From positions 1-13,768 of the forward strand of contig JAEWZS010000249.1 of NCBI GenBank assembly GCA_023458355.1: DNA of 13,768 bases, written 5' to 3'. The notes under the pieces are model-generated. The model was given only the letters and a program-made list of their open reading frames with translations. It did not search any database and was not told the origin of the DNA. The position numbers were made by a program, and so were the translations under genes. This document shows positions 7,030-13,722 of this stretch, piece by piece (the stretch's first letter is position 1; every line of letters begins with the position of its first letter). The DNA is from Bacillota bacterium. Its GTDB lineage: Bacteria; Bacillota; Clostridia; Christensenellales; CAG-138.

Positions 7030-7054
7030 ACTAGAAAAAAGGAGATTTTACAAC

Positions 7055-7198
7055 ATGAAAAAAACAGCTAAGTTCTTTATCTTATTCGCTTGCGTATTCG
7101 CTCTCATCGGTATTTTTTCCGTTGTACAGGCAAAAGCAGATCAACCGCAGGGGATTCAGCTTTGCTGTGACGGCGAATGGGAAATCATTGGTAAGTAG
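7055..7198 (+). CDS. Small secreted peptide, candidate pheromone precursor
   Basis: 47 residues from ATG 7055, with GGAGAT (7041-7046) eight bases upstream; the in-frame ATG at 7001 has no ribosome site and would put 18 charged residues before the signal. Residues 1-28 are a textbook signal peptide: MKKTAKFF, a hydrophobic core of FILFACVFALIGIFSVV, and an AKA cleavage motif at 26-28. The predicted exported part is DQPQGIQLCCDGEWEIIGK, 19 residues with a Cys37-Cys38 pair and an acidic-aromatic tail. The gene converges on an XRE/TPR regulator and overlaps its 3' end by 43 bases. Precursors of PapR, Shp and NprX type pheromones are short, exported and adjacent to such regulators. No homolog is recognised by sequence. 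Alternatives are a small bacteriocin or a non-signalling exported peptide. Confidence 0.72.
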   Translation: MKKTAKFFILFACVFALIGIFSVVQAKADQPQGIQLCCDGEWEIIGK

Positions 7199-8130
7199 TG
7201 GAACATTTCCGGAAGTTCAAGTCCGAAGTGTTCTCGTGCAAATTCCGCATAAAGCTGCATATTTGTGTTGTTATCTACCGATAAAGCAAGTAGATAGGCA
7301 AATATGATGCTGCTTTTCGCTTCCTCTTTCTGTTCCGGCTTTCCGCGTTTTTGTATGGCCCAGCTGCGGTTATAATAAAATTTAGCCATCAAGCGCGTGC
7401 AGTCTGTTTGCTTGCACAATTGAATTCCCTTGTCGCAGATACGAATGCAGTCTAAATAGCGTTCGGTTTGCCCTAGGCACATTGATAGGTTATATAATAC
7501 CATAGGATACGTGCGCATCTTCTCCTGCGCGTCGATATGACGGCAGGCCAGGTATTCTTCAAGTTCTGTGAAGAGCTTGGTAGCATCGTCAAGCCTGCGC
7601 AATTTTCCATACACGATTGCGATGTAATTAAAGATTGTGATCTCATCAAAATCCAAGTACAACTCGCTGAGCTTACTTTTGTTGTACTTAGGAATTGTGA
7701 GAGATATAGCTTTTTGGAGTTTTTCTAAAGCTTCAGCGTCTGGCATGCCGCATTCTGCGCCGATAATAACACTCATATATAGGGAAAACTGCTGGTGCAG
7801 CTTCTCGTCGTCATCTGCAATCAGCGCGTTGAATTCATCCAGCAGCACTCTCGCCTTTTCGAAATCCCGTACGACGACGCTCTCGCGTAATTCGTATTTT
7901 TTCTCATGTATCGCAAAATCATGGTCGCTCATAAGGACATCATATAAATCGCTGCTTCTGCCCATGCGTTGCATCAGCGCATCAAAAACCGCCTTGCTCG
8001 GCAAACGATGCCCGTTTTCGATGCGAGACATCGTCGGCACAGCGCAAATACCGTCACAAAGGTCTTCCTGTGTGATGGCAAGTTGCGTGCGCAATTTTCG
8101 TATGGTTTCGCCTACACGATAATTCGTCAT
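7156..8130 (-). CDS. XRE-family regulator with TPR-like helical domain (RRNPP/Rgg/PlcR type)
   Basis: 324 residues from ATG 8130, which lacks a strong ribosome site. Residues about 6-60 are an XRE helix-turn-helix: VGETIRKLRTQLAITQEDLC, then CAVPTMSRIENGHRLPS, with the SRIENG recognition-helix signature at 35-40. The rest (about 70-315) is all-helical with repeated aromatic and leucine patterns (for example FNYIAIVYGKLRRLDDATKLF and YNLSMCLGQTERYLDCIRICDKG), typical of TPR units. This two-part build and length match RRNPP regulators, which bind re-imported oligopeptides in the TPR groove and change DNA binding. The neighbouring exported peptide supports that reading. It has an extended -10 promoter and is divergent from a NimA-like gene. 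The specific ligand and targets are inferred. Confidence 0.82.
   Translation of the reverse strand: MTNYRVGETIRKLRTQLAITQEDLCDGICAVPTMSRIENGHRLPSKAVFDALMQRMGRSSDLYDVLMSDHDFAIHEKKYELRESVVVRDFEKARVLLDEFNALIADDDEKLHQQFSLYMSVIIGAECGMPDAEALEKLQKAISLTIPKYNKSKLSELYLDFDEITIFNYIAIVYGKLRRLDDATKLFTELEEYLACRHIDAQEKMRTYPMVLYNLSMCLGQTERYLDCIRICDKGIQLCKQTDCTRLMAKFYYNRSWAIQKRGKPEQKEEAKSSIIFAYLLALSVDNNTNMQLYAEFAREHFGLELPEMFHYLPMISHSPSQQS
7201..7233. other. Stem-loop directly after the peptide gene stop codon
   Basis: GAACATTT-c-CGGA (7201-7213) pairs with TCCGAAGTGTTC (7222-7233): twelve pairs with one G-T wobble and one bulged C, closing an eight-base loop. It begins two bases after the peptide stop at 7198 and lies inside the 3' coding region of the opposing regulator. 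No T-run follows, so it is not a standard intrinsic terminator; it could stabilise the short mRNA or end it in another way. Confidence 0.45.
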
Positions 8131-8165
8131 TTCGAATACTCTGCCCGTCCATTATGATCTTTTCT

Positions 8166-8194
8166 ATTATAGCACATACACACCATCGACAAAA
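8166..8194 (-). promoter_or_regulatory. Promoter of the XRE/TPR regulator
   Basis: On the minus strand TATAAT (8166-8171) is a perfect -10 box preceded by TGC, giving an extended -10. Seventeen bases upstream is a weak -35, TTTTGT (8189-8194). The -10 box ends 35 bases before the regulator start. Confidence 0.7.
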
Positions 8195-8216
8195 TATGGT
8201 ATATGCACTGCACAAA

Positions 8217-8225
8217 TGATATACT
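8217..8225 (+). promoter_or_regulatory. Extended -10 promoter of the NimA-like operon
   Basis: TG-A-TATACT, with TATACT at 8220-8225, sits 28 bases before ATG 8254. No good -35 box is seen. It is back-to-back with the regulator promoter, and half of a GTATAT/ATATAC inverted repeat (8199-8204 and 8219-8224) overlaps it. Confidence 0.5.
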
Positions 8226-8253
8226 TGTCCTATCTATCTTAGGGGGGCTTTTT

Positions 8254-8724
8254 ATGCGGCGCGCGGACAGGGAATCTAAGGATTATGCGGGCATTTTAAA
8301 AAAATGCAAGATCATGCGTCTTGGGCTTTGCGGTAACGAGTTTCCCTACATAGTGCCGATGAACTTCGGGTACGATTTTGACGGCACGGCGATTACGCTT
8401 TATTTGCATAGCGCGCGGGAAGGGAAAAAGCTCGACATTATTAAGGAAAACCCAAGTGCCTGCTTTGAAATGGATTGCTCGTTTGAGCTTAAATACGATG
8501 AGGCAACCGACACCTATACCTCTTACTACGAATGTCTCATGGGATTTGGGAAAATAGAAGTCGTTGAGACATTTGATGATAAGCGCAGTGCGCTTATCAA
8601 GATTATGGAGCATCAATGCGGTGAAGGCACTTATGATTTTGACGAAAAAACCGTGAATGTGGTAACGATACTGCGCATGCGGTGTACCGACTTCAGCGCT
8701 AAGGCGAACAAGGGAAAGGCGTAA
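8254..8724 (+). CDS. NimA-like pyridoxamine 5'-phosphate oxidase-fold flavoprotein
   Basis: 156 residues from ATG 8254, chosen because GGGGGG (8242-8247) lies just upstream; an in-frame ATG at 8203 lies before the promoter and adds a stretch not seen in the family. The protein follows the family pattern closely: MRRADRES at the start, RLGLCGNEFPYIVPMNFGY (22-40), LYLHSAREGKKLD (49-61) with His52, CFEMD (70-74), and GFGKIE (97-102). The fold is a split beta-barrel that binds FMN or a similar cofactor. Nim proteins are linked to reduction of 5-nitroimidazoles, but most genomic members have unknown substrates, so a resistance role should not be assumed. It is followed after six bases by a GNAT gene, forming a two-gene operon. 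Confidence 0.85.
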   Translation: MRRADRESKDYAGILKKCKIMRLGLCGNEFPYIVPMNFGYDFDGTAITLYLHSAREGKKLDIIKENPSACFEMDCSFELKYDEATDTYTSYYECLMGFGKIEVVETFDDKRSALIKIMEHQCGEGTYDFDEKTVNVVTILRMRCTDFSAKANKGKA

Positions 8725-8730
8725 AGAAAC

Positions 8731-9222
8731 ATGCTTAAGGGGGAGACGAACCCTTATCTTATGGGAAAGCTCATCACATTGCATCCCTATACGCGCGAGT
8801 TGTGCCATGAGTTTTGGCGCTGCTATGTGGCCGACTTTGACATGTTGGATAAAAGCTATGTATATGACCAAGCAACTACAAACAGGTATTTTGATAAAAT
8901 GTCAGCAGACGAAAGCAGGCGCTTGTTTGCCATATGCCTTGAAGGAAGAGCCATAGGCGAAATACAACTCAAACGCATAGACTTTGAAAAAGGCTGTGCG
9001 ACCATGAGCGTACATCTTGCAAACGACACCTTCAAAAACCGCGGTTACGGTACAGAGGCAGAACAGCTTATTATCGCATATGCATTTCATGAGTTGGGTT
9101 TTCATACGCTGTATGCCGACTGCGTCCATAGAAACAAGCGCAGCGCACATGTACTTGAAAAGGTTGGGTTTACCTTTACGAACGAGGATGACGTTCTTCG
9201 TTATTACGTTCTAAAAGCATGA
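8731..9222 (+). CDS. GNAT-family N-acetyltransferase (RimJ/RimL-like)
   Basis: 163 residues from ATG 8731, six bases after the upstream stop. The ribosome site is weak, so translation may be coupled; ATG 8761 (residue 11) is an alternative start. The acetyl-CoA-binding region reads NRGYGTEAEQLIIAYAF (103-119), the RxxGxG-type loop and helix of motif A, preceded by a beta strand with LAN. The NKRSAHVLEKVGF segment (135-147) is the conserved motif B of RimJ/RimL-like members, which acetylate protein N-termini or small amines. Substrate is unknown. Its TGA stop directly abuts the stop of the convergent alcohol dehydrogenase gene. Confidence 0.88.
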   Translation: MLKGETNPYLMGKLITLHPYTRELCHEFWRCYVADFDMLDKSYVYDQATTNRYFDKMSADESRRLFAICLEGRAIGEIQLKRIDFEKGCATMSVHLANDTFKNRGYGTEAEQLIIAYAFHELGFHTLYADCVHRNKRSAHVLEKVGFTFTNEDDVLRYYVLKA

Positions 9223-10311
9223 TCAAAACAGCATCTCATACAATTCCCGTATATGCTCACTGTCATTAGGCACGCCTGTCGTTTTCTGCGGATCCTTTAA
9301 TGCCGTCTGCGTGGCCCATAGAGAAAGCTCCTCTATGTTCGCATTCACATCGAACGGGAATTTACACTTGGTAAACGTTATAAGTTCCTCCCGTGAAATT
9401 CCGAGTGCTTTGAGCGCAACCTCGAGCCTTTGCGGCCGACAAGCACCCACCTCCGCGAGATAAGGAGGAAGTACATAGGCATTTGCCCTGCCATGCGGCA
9501 CATTTTTGAAGTAAGTGAGTGGGTATCCCATAGCATGCATGAGCGTAGTGCCCGTGTTGGCAATCGCTATACCGCCGAGGAGTGAAACAAGCATCAGCTC
9601 GTCGCGTATGAAAGAATGCTCGCCGCGCTCTAAAGGTTTTAATAGCTTACCGAAATGAGAAAGCGCATAGAAATTGAGGGCATCCGTCACAGGCGATGCC
9701 TTTGTGGAGATAACACTTTCCAAGCAATGCGAAAATGCATCGAAAGCGGTATCGAGCGTGACAGAGGGTGAAAGCGATTCCGTATAGCTTGGGTCTAAAA
9801 AAGCCACGCGAGGAAAGGTTTTAATCCCGCCAAACGATTGCTTAGTCTTAACCTTTTTCCACGTCAGCACAGACCATGGAGTCGCCTCGCTGCCCGTGCC
9901 TGAAGTAGTGGGGACAGCAGCAATGGGAAGCACATGCTCGTATTTGTTTTGAAACAGCATCTCCGGCTCTAAGTCCATAGCACCAAAAACCGCAACAGCC
10001 TTTGCCGCATCGATAGGCGAGCCGCCGCCGATGCCGATGATAATGTCTGCACGAAACGCGCGTGCACGTGCGCCAAGCTCACGGCACTGCTCCACATCAG
10101 GATTGTTCCCTACGCCCTCAAATGTTTCGCAAGCAATATTAAGCGCATTAAGTTCGTGCTCCACATCGTTCAATGCTCCCGAAAGCCTGCCTGAGCTCTT
10201 CCCCGTCACCAAAAAAGCCCGCGTACCTAAACGCAGTGCCTCCGCATTGTTTCGGACTGCGTCGCGAGAAAAGAGTATGCGGGTTGGTATATTGAATGAA
10301 AAGTCTATCAT
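9223..10311 (-). CDS. Iron-containing alcohol dehydrogenase
   Basis: 362 residues from ATG 10311, ten bases after the rpe stop, with AAGG as a short ribosome site. The NAD(P)-binding loop is GIGGGSPIDAAKA (93-105), followed by PTTSGTGSEATPW (134-146). The metal ligands of group III dehydrogenases are all present: Asp191 and His195 in DAFSHCLE, His259 in LMHAMGYPLT, His273 in VPHGRANA. It should oxidise an alcohol or reduce an aldehyde with a nicotinamide cofactor, using Fe2+ or another divalent metal. Specificity (ethanol, butanol, propanediol and others) cannot be read from the sequence. It is the last gene of the prpC-prkC-rsgA-rpe run, where many Firmicutes have thiN. Confidence 0.9.
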   Translation of the reverse strand: MIDFSFNIPTRILFSRDAVRNNAEALRLGTRAFLVTGKSSGRLSGALNDVEHELNALNIACETFEGVGNNPDVEQCRELGARARAFRADIIIGIGGGSPIDAAKAVAVFGAMDLEPEMLFQNKYEHVLPIAAVPTTSGTGSEATPWSVLTWKKVKTKQSFGGIKTFPRVAFLDPSYTESLSPSVTLDTAFDAFSHCLESVISTKASPVTDALNFYALSHFGKLLKPLERGEHSFIRDELMLVSLLGGIAIANTGTTLMHAMGYPLTYFKNVPHGRANAYVLPPYLAEVGACRPQRLEVALKALGISREELITFTKCKFPFDVNANIEELSLWATQTALKDPQKTTGVPNDSEHIRELYEMLF

Positions 10312-10321
10312 ATAACCTTGT

Positions 10322-10975
10322 TCAGAACTTTCCTTCCCTTATCGCCTTTACCATCGACGTAGGGTCCTTCGCAGTAAAAACGCTGTTGCCTGCAACGAGT
10401 ACGTTTGCACCGGCATCGATACATAGCCTTGCGGTCTCGGGGTTTATGCCGCCGTCCACCTCGATATCAAGCGTGAGACCGCGCTCGTTTGCCATAGTGC
10501 GAAGATCTTTAATCTTTTTAAGCGTCTCAGGGATGAAGCTCTGCCCGCCCGCACCGGGGTTGACGCTCATTAAAAGCACCATATCGCATAGATCGAGCAC
10601 ATGCTCGATGAGGCAAATTGGGCTTGCGGGGTTTAATACAACACCGGCTTTCATGCCGGCAAGGCGGATAGATTGCAAAGTCCTGTGGATATGCCTTTCT
10701 GCCTCTGCATGAAATGTAAGTATGTCAGCACCCGCATCGCGGAATTGCTCGATATGCGTTTGCGGGTGTTCTACCATTAGATGCACATCAAGCGGGAGCG
10801 AGGTATGCTTTCTTACGGCCTTGCACATGGCGGGGCCAAATGTGATGGCGCTAACAAAGCTACCGTCCATCACGTCAAAATGCACGTAATCCGCACCCCA
10901 TGCCTCCACACGTTCTACCTCTCGCCCCATATCGGCAAAGTCGGCGGATAAAATAGACGGTGCAACCTTAATCAT
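10322..10975 (-). CDS. rpe: Ribulose-phosphate 3-epimerase
   Basis: 217 residues, the usual length, from ATG 10975. It interconverts ribulose 5-phosphate and xylulose 5-phosphate in the pentose phosphate pathway, in the cytoplasm. The TIM-barrel landmarks are present: VAPSILSADF at the start, VHFDVMDGSF with His32 and acid/base Asp34, DVHLMV with His65, and DIEVDGGIN with Asp174. The phosphate loop is MSVNPGAGGQ, where most family members have Phe in place of the alanine (Ala142). The start codon lies inside the last codons of rsgA (8-base overlap), and the downstream dehydrogenase follows after ten bases, so the three are likely translated from one mRNA. Confidence 0.96.
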   Translation of the reverse strand: MIKVAPSILSADFADMGREVERVEAWGADYVHFDVMDGSFVSAITFGPAMCKAVRKHTSLPLDVHLMVEHPQTHIEQFRDAGADILTFHAEAERHIHRTLQSIRLAGMKAGVVLNPASPICLIEHVLDLCDMVLLMSVNPGAGGQSFIPETLKKIKDLRTMANERGLTLDIEVDGGINPETARLCIDAGANVLVAGNSVFTAKDPTSMVKAIREGKF

Positions 10976-11846
10976 AGCGATGTTTCCTCATTTCGATTAG
11001 TTCTTTTGTAAGCTCGCAGTAGCGCTCATACCTACCGCACGAAAGCTCCTTCGTGCCAATTAGATCCTTCACAACACAGTCCGGCTCTGAGATATGCATA
11101 CATGCGGTAAAATAGCATTCCCCTAAATGGTTCCTCATCTCGGGGTAAAAGAGACTTAGTTCCTCGGGCTTAAGCTCGCTCATTTCAAGAAGGCTAAACC
11201 CCGGCGTATCCGCCACAGCACCGCCGTAAGCGGGCACAAGCTCTGCGTGGCGGGTGGTGTGTTTTCCTCGGTCAATTTTTTTAGAGAGATCCCCTACAGG
11301 CAAATCAAGCTCCGGCAAAAGCGCATTTAGAAGCGATGTTTTCCCCACCGCCGATTGGCCGGTGAAGCAGGAAACCTTGTTAAAAAGCGCAGCTTTGAGC
11401 GCATCGAGCCCGTCGCCCTCGTGTGCGGAGGTGACGATCAGCCGATAACCGGCTGGCCCGTACTGGGCGTTTATATCTTCTATAATCGCCTCATCGCGCT
11501 CGTCGCATTTATTGAGCACAAGAAGAGGTGTAACGCCGCGCCGTTCGCAATCAAGTAGCAGCCTGTCGGTTAAAAGAAGATCGGGCTTGGGGGCAGACGC
11601 CGCCATGACGATCACAAGCTGATCGACATTCGCCACGGCAGGGCGTGCAAACGAGTTTTTTCGCGGCAGGATTGCGAGCATGTAACCCTCTTGTTCTCCC
11701 GAGACTTCAAACTCCACACAGTCACCCGGCAAAGGCGTTACTTTATCTACGCGAAATTTGCCGCGTGCCTTGCAGGTGTAGGCGGTCCCATCATCACACA
11801 AAACGGTATAAAAGCTGCCGACGCCTTTTAAAATGGTGCCCTGCAA
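10968..11846 (-). CDS. rsgA: Small ribosomal subunit biogenesis GTPase RsgA
   Basis: 292 residues from a TTG start at 11846. TTG is supported by GGGGGAG six bases upstream, and a stop codon sits directly before it in frame. An N-terminal OB-fold (about 1-65) is followed by a circularly permuted GTPase: G4 NKCD (112-115), G1 GQSAVGKT (163-170), G2 TTRH (197-200), G3 DTPG (213-216). The C-terminal zinc site has Cys244, Cys249, His251 and Cys257. RsgA (YloQ/CpgA) checks late assembly of the 30S subunit. In Bacillus the neighbouring kinase PrkC phosphorylates it, so co-location here fits. It starts 25 bases after the prkC stop. Confidence 0.96.
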   Translation of the reverse strand: MQGTILKGVGSFYTVLCDDGTAYTCKARGKFRVDKVTPLPGDCVEFEVSGEQEGYMLAILPRKNSFARPAVANVDQLVIVMAASAPKPDLLLTDRLLLDCERRGVTPLLVLNKCDERDEAIIEDINAQYGPAGYRLIVTSAHEGDGLDALKAALFNKVSCFTGQSAVGKTSLLNALLPELDLPVGDLSKKIDRGKHTTRHAELVPAYGGAVADTPGFSLLEMSELKPEELSLFYPEMRNHLGECYFTACMHISEPDCVVKDLIGTKELSCGRYERYCELTKELIEMRKHRYD

Positions 11847-11871
11847 TTATTGCTCCCCCAATACAGTCTCC

Positions 11872-13722
11872 TCATGAATTCTTCCTCGTAAATAATGCGG
11901 TGCTCTCGTGCACTTTGACGCCGTTAAGGTAAACCATATACTTGAACTCGCCTTCCGACAAGAAATATCCGGTGAAGGATACAGGCTGTTTTTCTCCAAC
12001 GGGTAGCACCGCCTCATATAGTACGACCTCGACACCCTTGCTTATTTCCAATGTGACCACAACGGTCTGCTCCGCACCTAAAACATCTACATTATCGGCA
12101 ATATCAGCGCTAAAATCTCCGAGCACGCTGCGATATGCCCAAAGCTCCACGAGGCCGTTAGGGCTTGCTTCCATTGCCGCGGCTGGGTTTTGTTTAAACA
12201 CGATCTCATCTTTTTCGCCGGATGCAGGCTTTGCAAATCTGAGCCATATATGGTTGAACCCATCTTCACGGAGCGCATAGAGCGCTTTATTGAGGATGGT
12301 ATCCGTAACATTGGGCATTTCAAGCGGCACCTGCCCGGGTGTACCGCTTACTTGCAAGTCTACCGTATCGTTTTTTAAAAGCTCCGTGCCCTCAGGTGGG
12401 TTTTGCCCCACCACTTCTCCGTCGGGACGTTCACTTTCAACGTATTCTACATTGCCTACCTTTAGAGACTGGTCTTCAATCTCAACTGTGGCAGCCGGGA
12501 GTGTCATCTCAAGAACATTTGGTACTACAGCTCGGTCGCTTCCGGAACTTACGACCACATTTATAATGTCACCGGGCTTACCGCGTGTGCCGCCTAAAGG
12601 TTCCTGGCTGATGATAACACCTTCCTGATACTGTGTGCTCGTCTGATAGCTCTGCACAAAAATCTCAAAACCGCGAAGTTTCGCAAGCTCCTCGGCATCT
12701 CCGATTTTTTTCTCCTCGACCGTCGGGATTATATAATCGTCCGTACCGTTTGTACCACTGTCACCCCACGCTCGGATAATGAAAAACAACGCTGCAAAAA
12801 GCCCAATAAAGACAACAATTAAAAGCGCAATATTTAAAATCCCGTAACGGCGGCTGTGCTTTTCCTTATCCTTGCGCCTGATGCGAGCGAATTTCCCATG
12901 CGGCTCGCGAAGTGCGCGCTGTAAATCCGCACGCATTTCCGCAGCACTATGGTAGCGCATAGAGGGCTTTTTACTGGTCGCCTTGACAATGATATCCGAT
13001 AGCGCACGAGGAATCTTCGGATCCGCCTCCATGGGTGTGGTAATCTCCTCATGGAGATGCTTTAACGCGATTGCAACGGAGTTTTCCCCTCCGAAGGGTA
13101 CCTCCCCTAAAAGCATTTCATAAAGCATGATGCCGCAAGAATAAATGTCGCTTTCAGTGGTTACCTCATCGCCTCTCGCCTGTTCAGGCGACAGATAATG
13201 AACGGAGCCAATCACGTTGGTGCCGGCAAACGTGCGCGTGGTGGAGGCAACATCCCTAGCGATACCGAAATCCGTAAGCTTCGCCCTGCCGCTTGGGGTG
13301 ATGATGACATTTTGGGGTTTTACATCGCGGTGAATGATACCGCGCTCATGTGCATGAGAAAGCGCACTCAATACCTGCGATGCTACGCTCACCGCCACGC
13401 GCGGGGAAAGTGCACCTTCGCGCTCGATAATTTCCTTAACAGTACTGCCCTCTACATATTCAAGAACAATATAGGGAACGCCGTCGTCCTCGCCCACGTC
13501 GTGGGATTTCACAATATTCTCATGCGAAAGAGATAATACCGCCGGCGCCTCACGCTCAAAGCGTCTCAAAAATTCCGCATCTTCAAGATGCTCGTCTTTG
13601 AGCATCTTGACTGCGACGACCTTATTTGTTTTTTGATCGACCGCCTTATAGACGTTCGCCATGCCGCCCGAGCCGATGAGCTCTACAATGCGGTACCTAT
13701 CTGATAGTACGATATCCGCCAT
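11872..13722 (-). CDS. prkC: PASTA-domain serine/threonine protein kinase (PrkC/PknB/Stk1)
   Basis: 616 residues from ATG 13722, with AAGGAGGT seven bases upstream. Cytoplasmic Hanks-type kinase domain about 10-270: glycine loop GSGGMANVY (17-25), Lys39, HRDVKPQN (131-138), DFG (151-153), threonine-rich activation loop STTRTFAGT (160-168), and GSVHYLSPEQ. A basic juxtamembrane stretch precedes one membrane helix (about 295-317). Outside are three PASTA-like repeats (about 331-394, 396-460, 466-530), which in this family sense muropeptides or lipid II, then an 85-residue beta-rich C-terminal domain resembling the Ig-like cap reported for some PrkC proteins. It shares one base with the phosphatase stop codon (TAATG), so kinase and phosphatase are made together. 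Confidence 0.97.
   Translation of the reverse strand: MADIVLSDRYRIVELIGSGGMANVYKAVDQKTNKVVAVKMLKDEHLEDAEFLRRFEREAPAVLSLSHENIVKSHDVGEDDGVPYIVLEYVEGSTVKEIIEREGALSPRVAVSVASQVLSALSHAHERGIIHRDVKPQNVIITPSGRAKLTDFGIARDVASTTRTFAGTNVIGSVHYLSPEQARGDEVTTESDIYSCGIMLYEMLLGEVPFGGENSVAIALKHLHEEITTPMEADPKIPRALSDIIVKATSKKPSMRYHSAAEMRADLQRALREPHGKFARIRRKDKEKHSRRYGILNIALLIVVFIGLFAALFFIIRAWGDSGTNGTDDYIIPTVEEKKIGDAEELAKLRGFEIFVQSYQTSTQYQEGVIISQEPLGGTRGKPGDIINVVVSSGSDRAVVPNVLEMTLPAATVEIEDQSLKVGNVEYVESERPDGEVVGQNPPEGTELLKNDTVDLQVSGTPGQVPLEMPNVTDTILNKALYALREDGFNHIWLRFAKPASGEKDEIVFKQNPAAAMEASPNGLVELWAYRSVLGDFSADIADNVDVLGAEQTVVVTLEISKGVEVVLYEAVLPVGEKQPVSFTGYFLSEGEFKYMVYLNGVKVHESTALFTRKNS

Noticed and set aside
7001..7054. 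Upstream ATG extension of the small peptide gene
   Set aside because: No ribosome site, lies before the likely transcript start, and would bury the signal peptide behind 18 polar residues.
8254..8724. Calling the NimA-like protein a nitroimidazole resistance determinant
   Set aside because: The fold and motifs are shared by many flavoproteins of unknown role; sequence alone does not show resistance.
8296..8871. Minus-strand open frame opposite the NimA-like and GNAT genes
   Set aside because: It spans the complement of two real genes and has no family resemblance.
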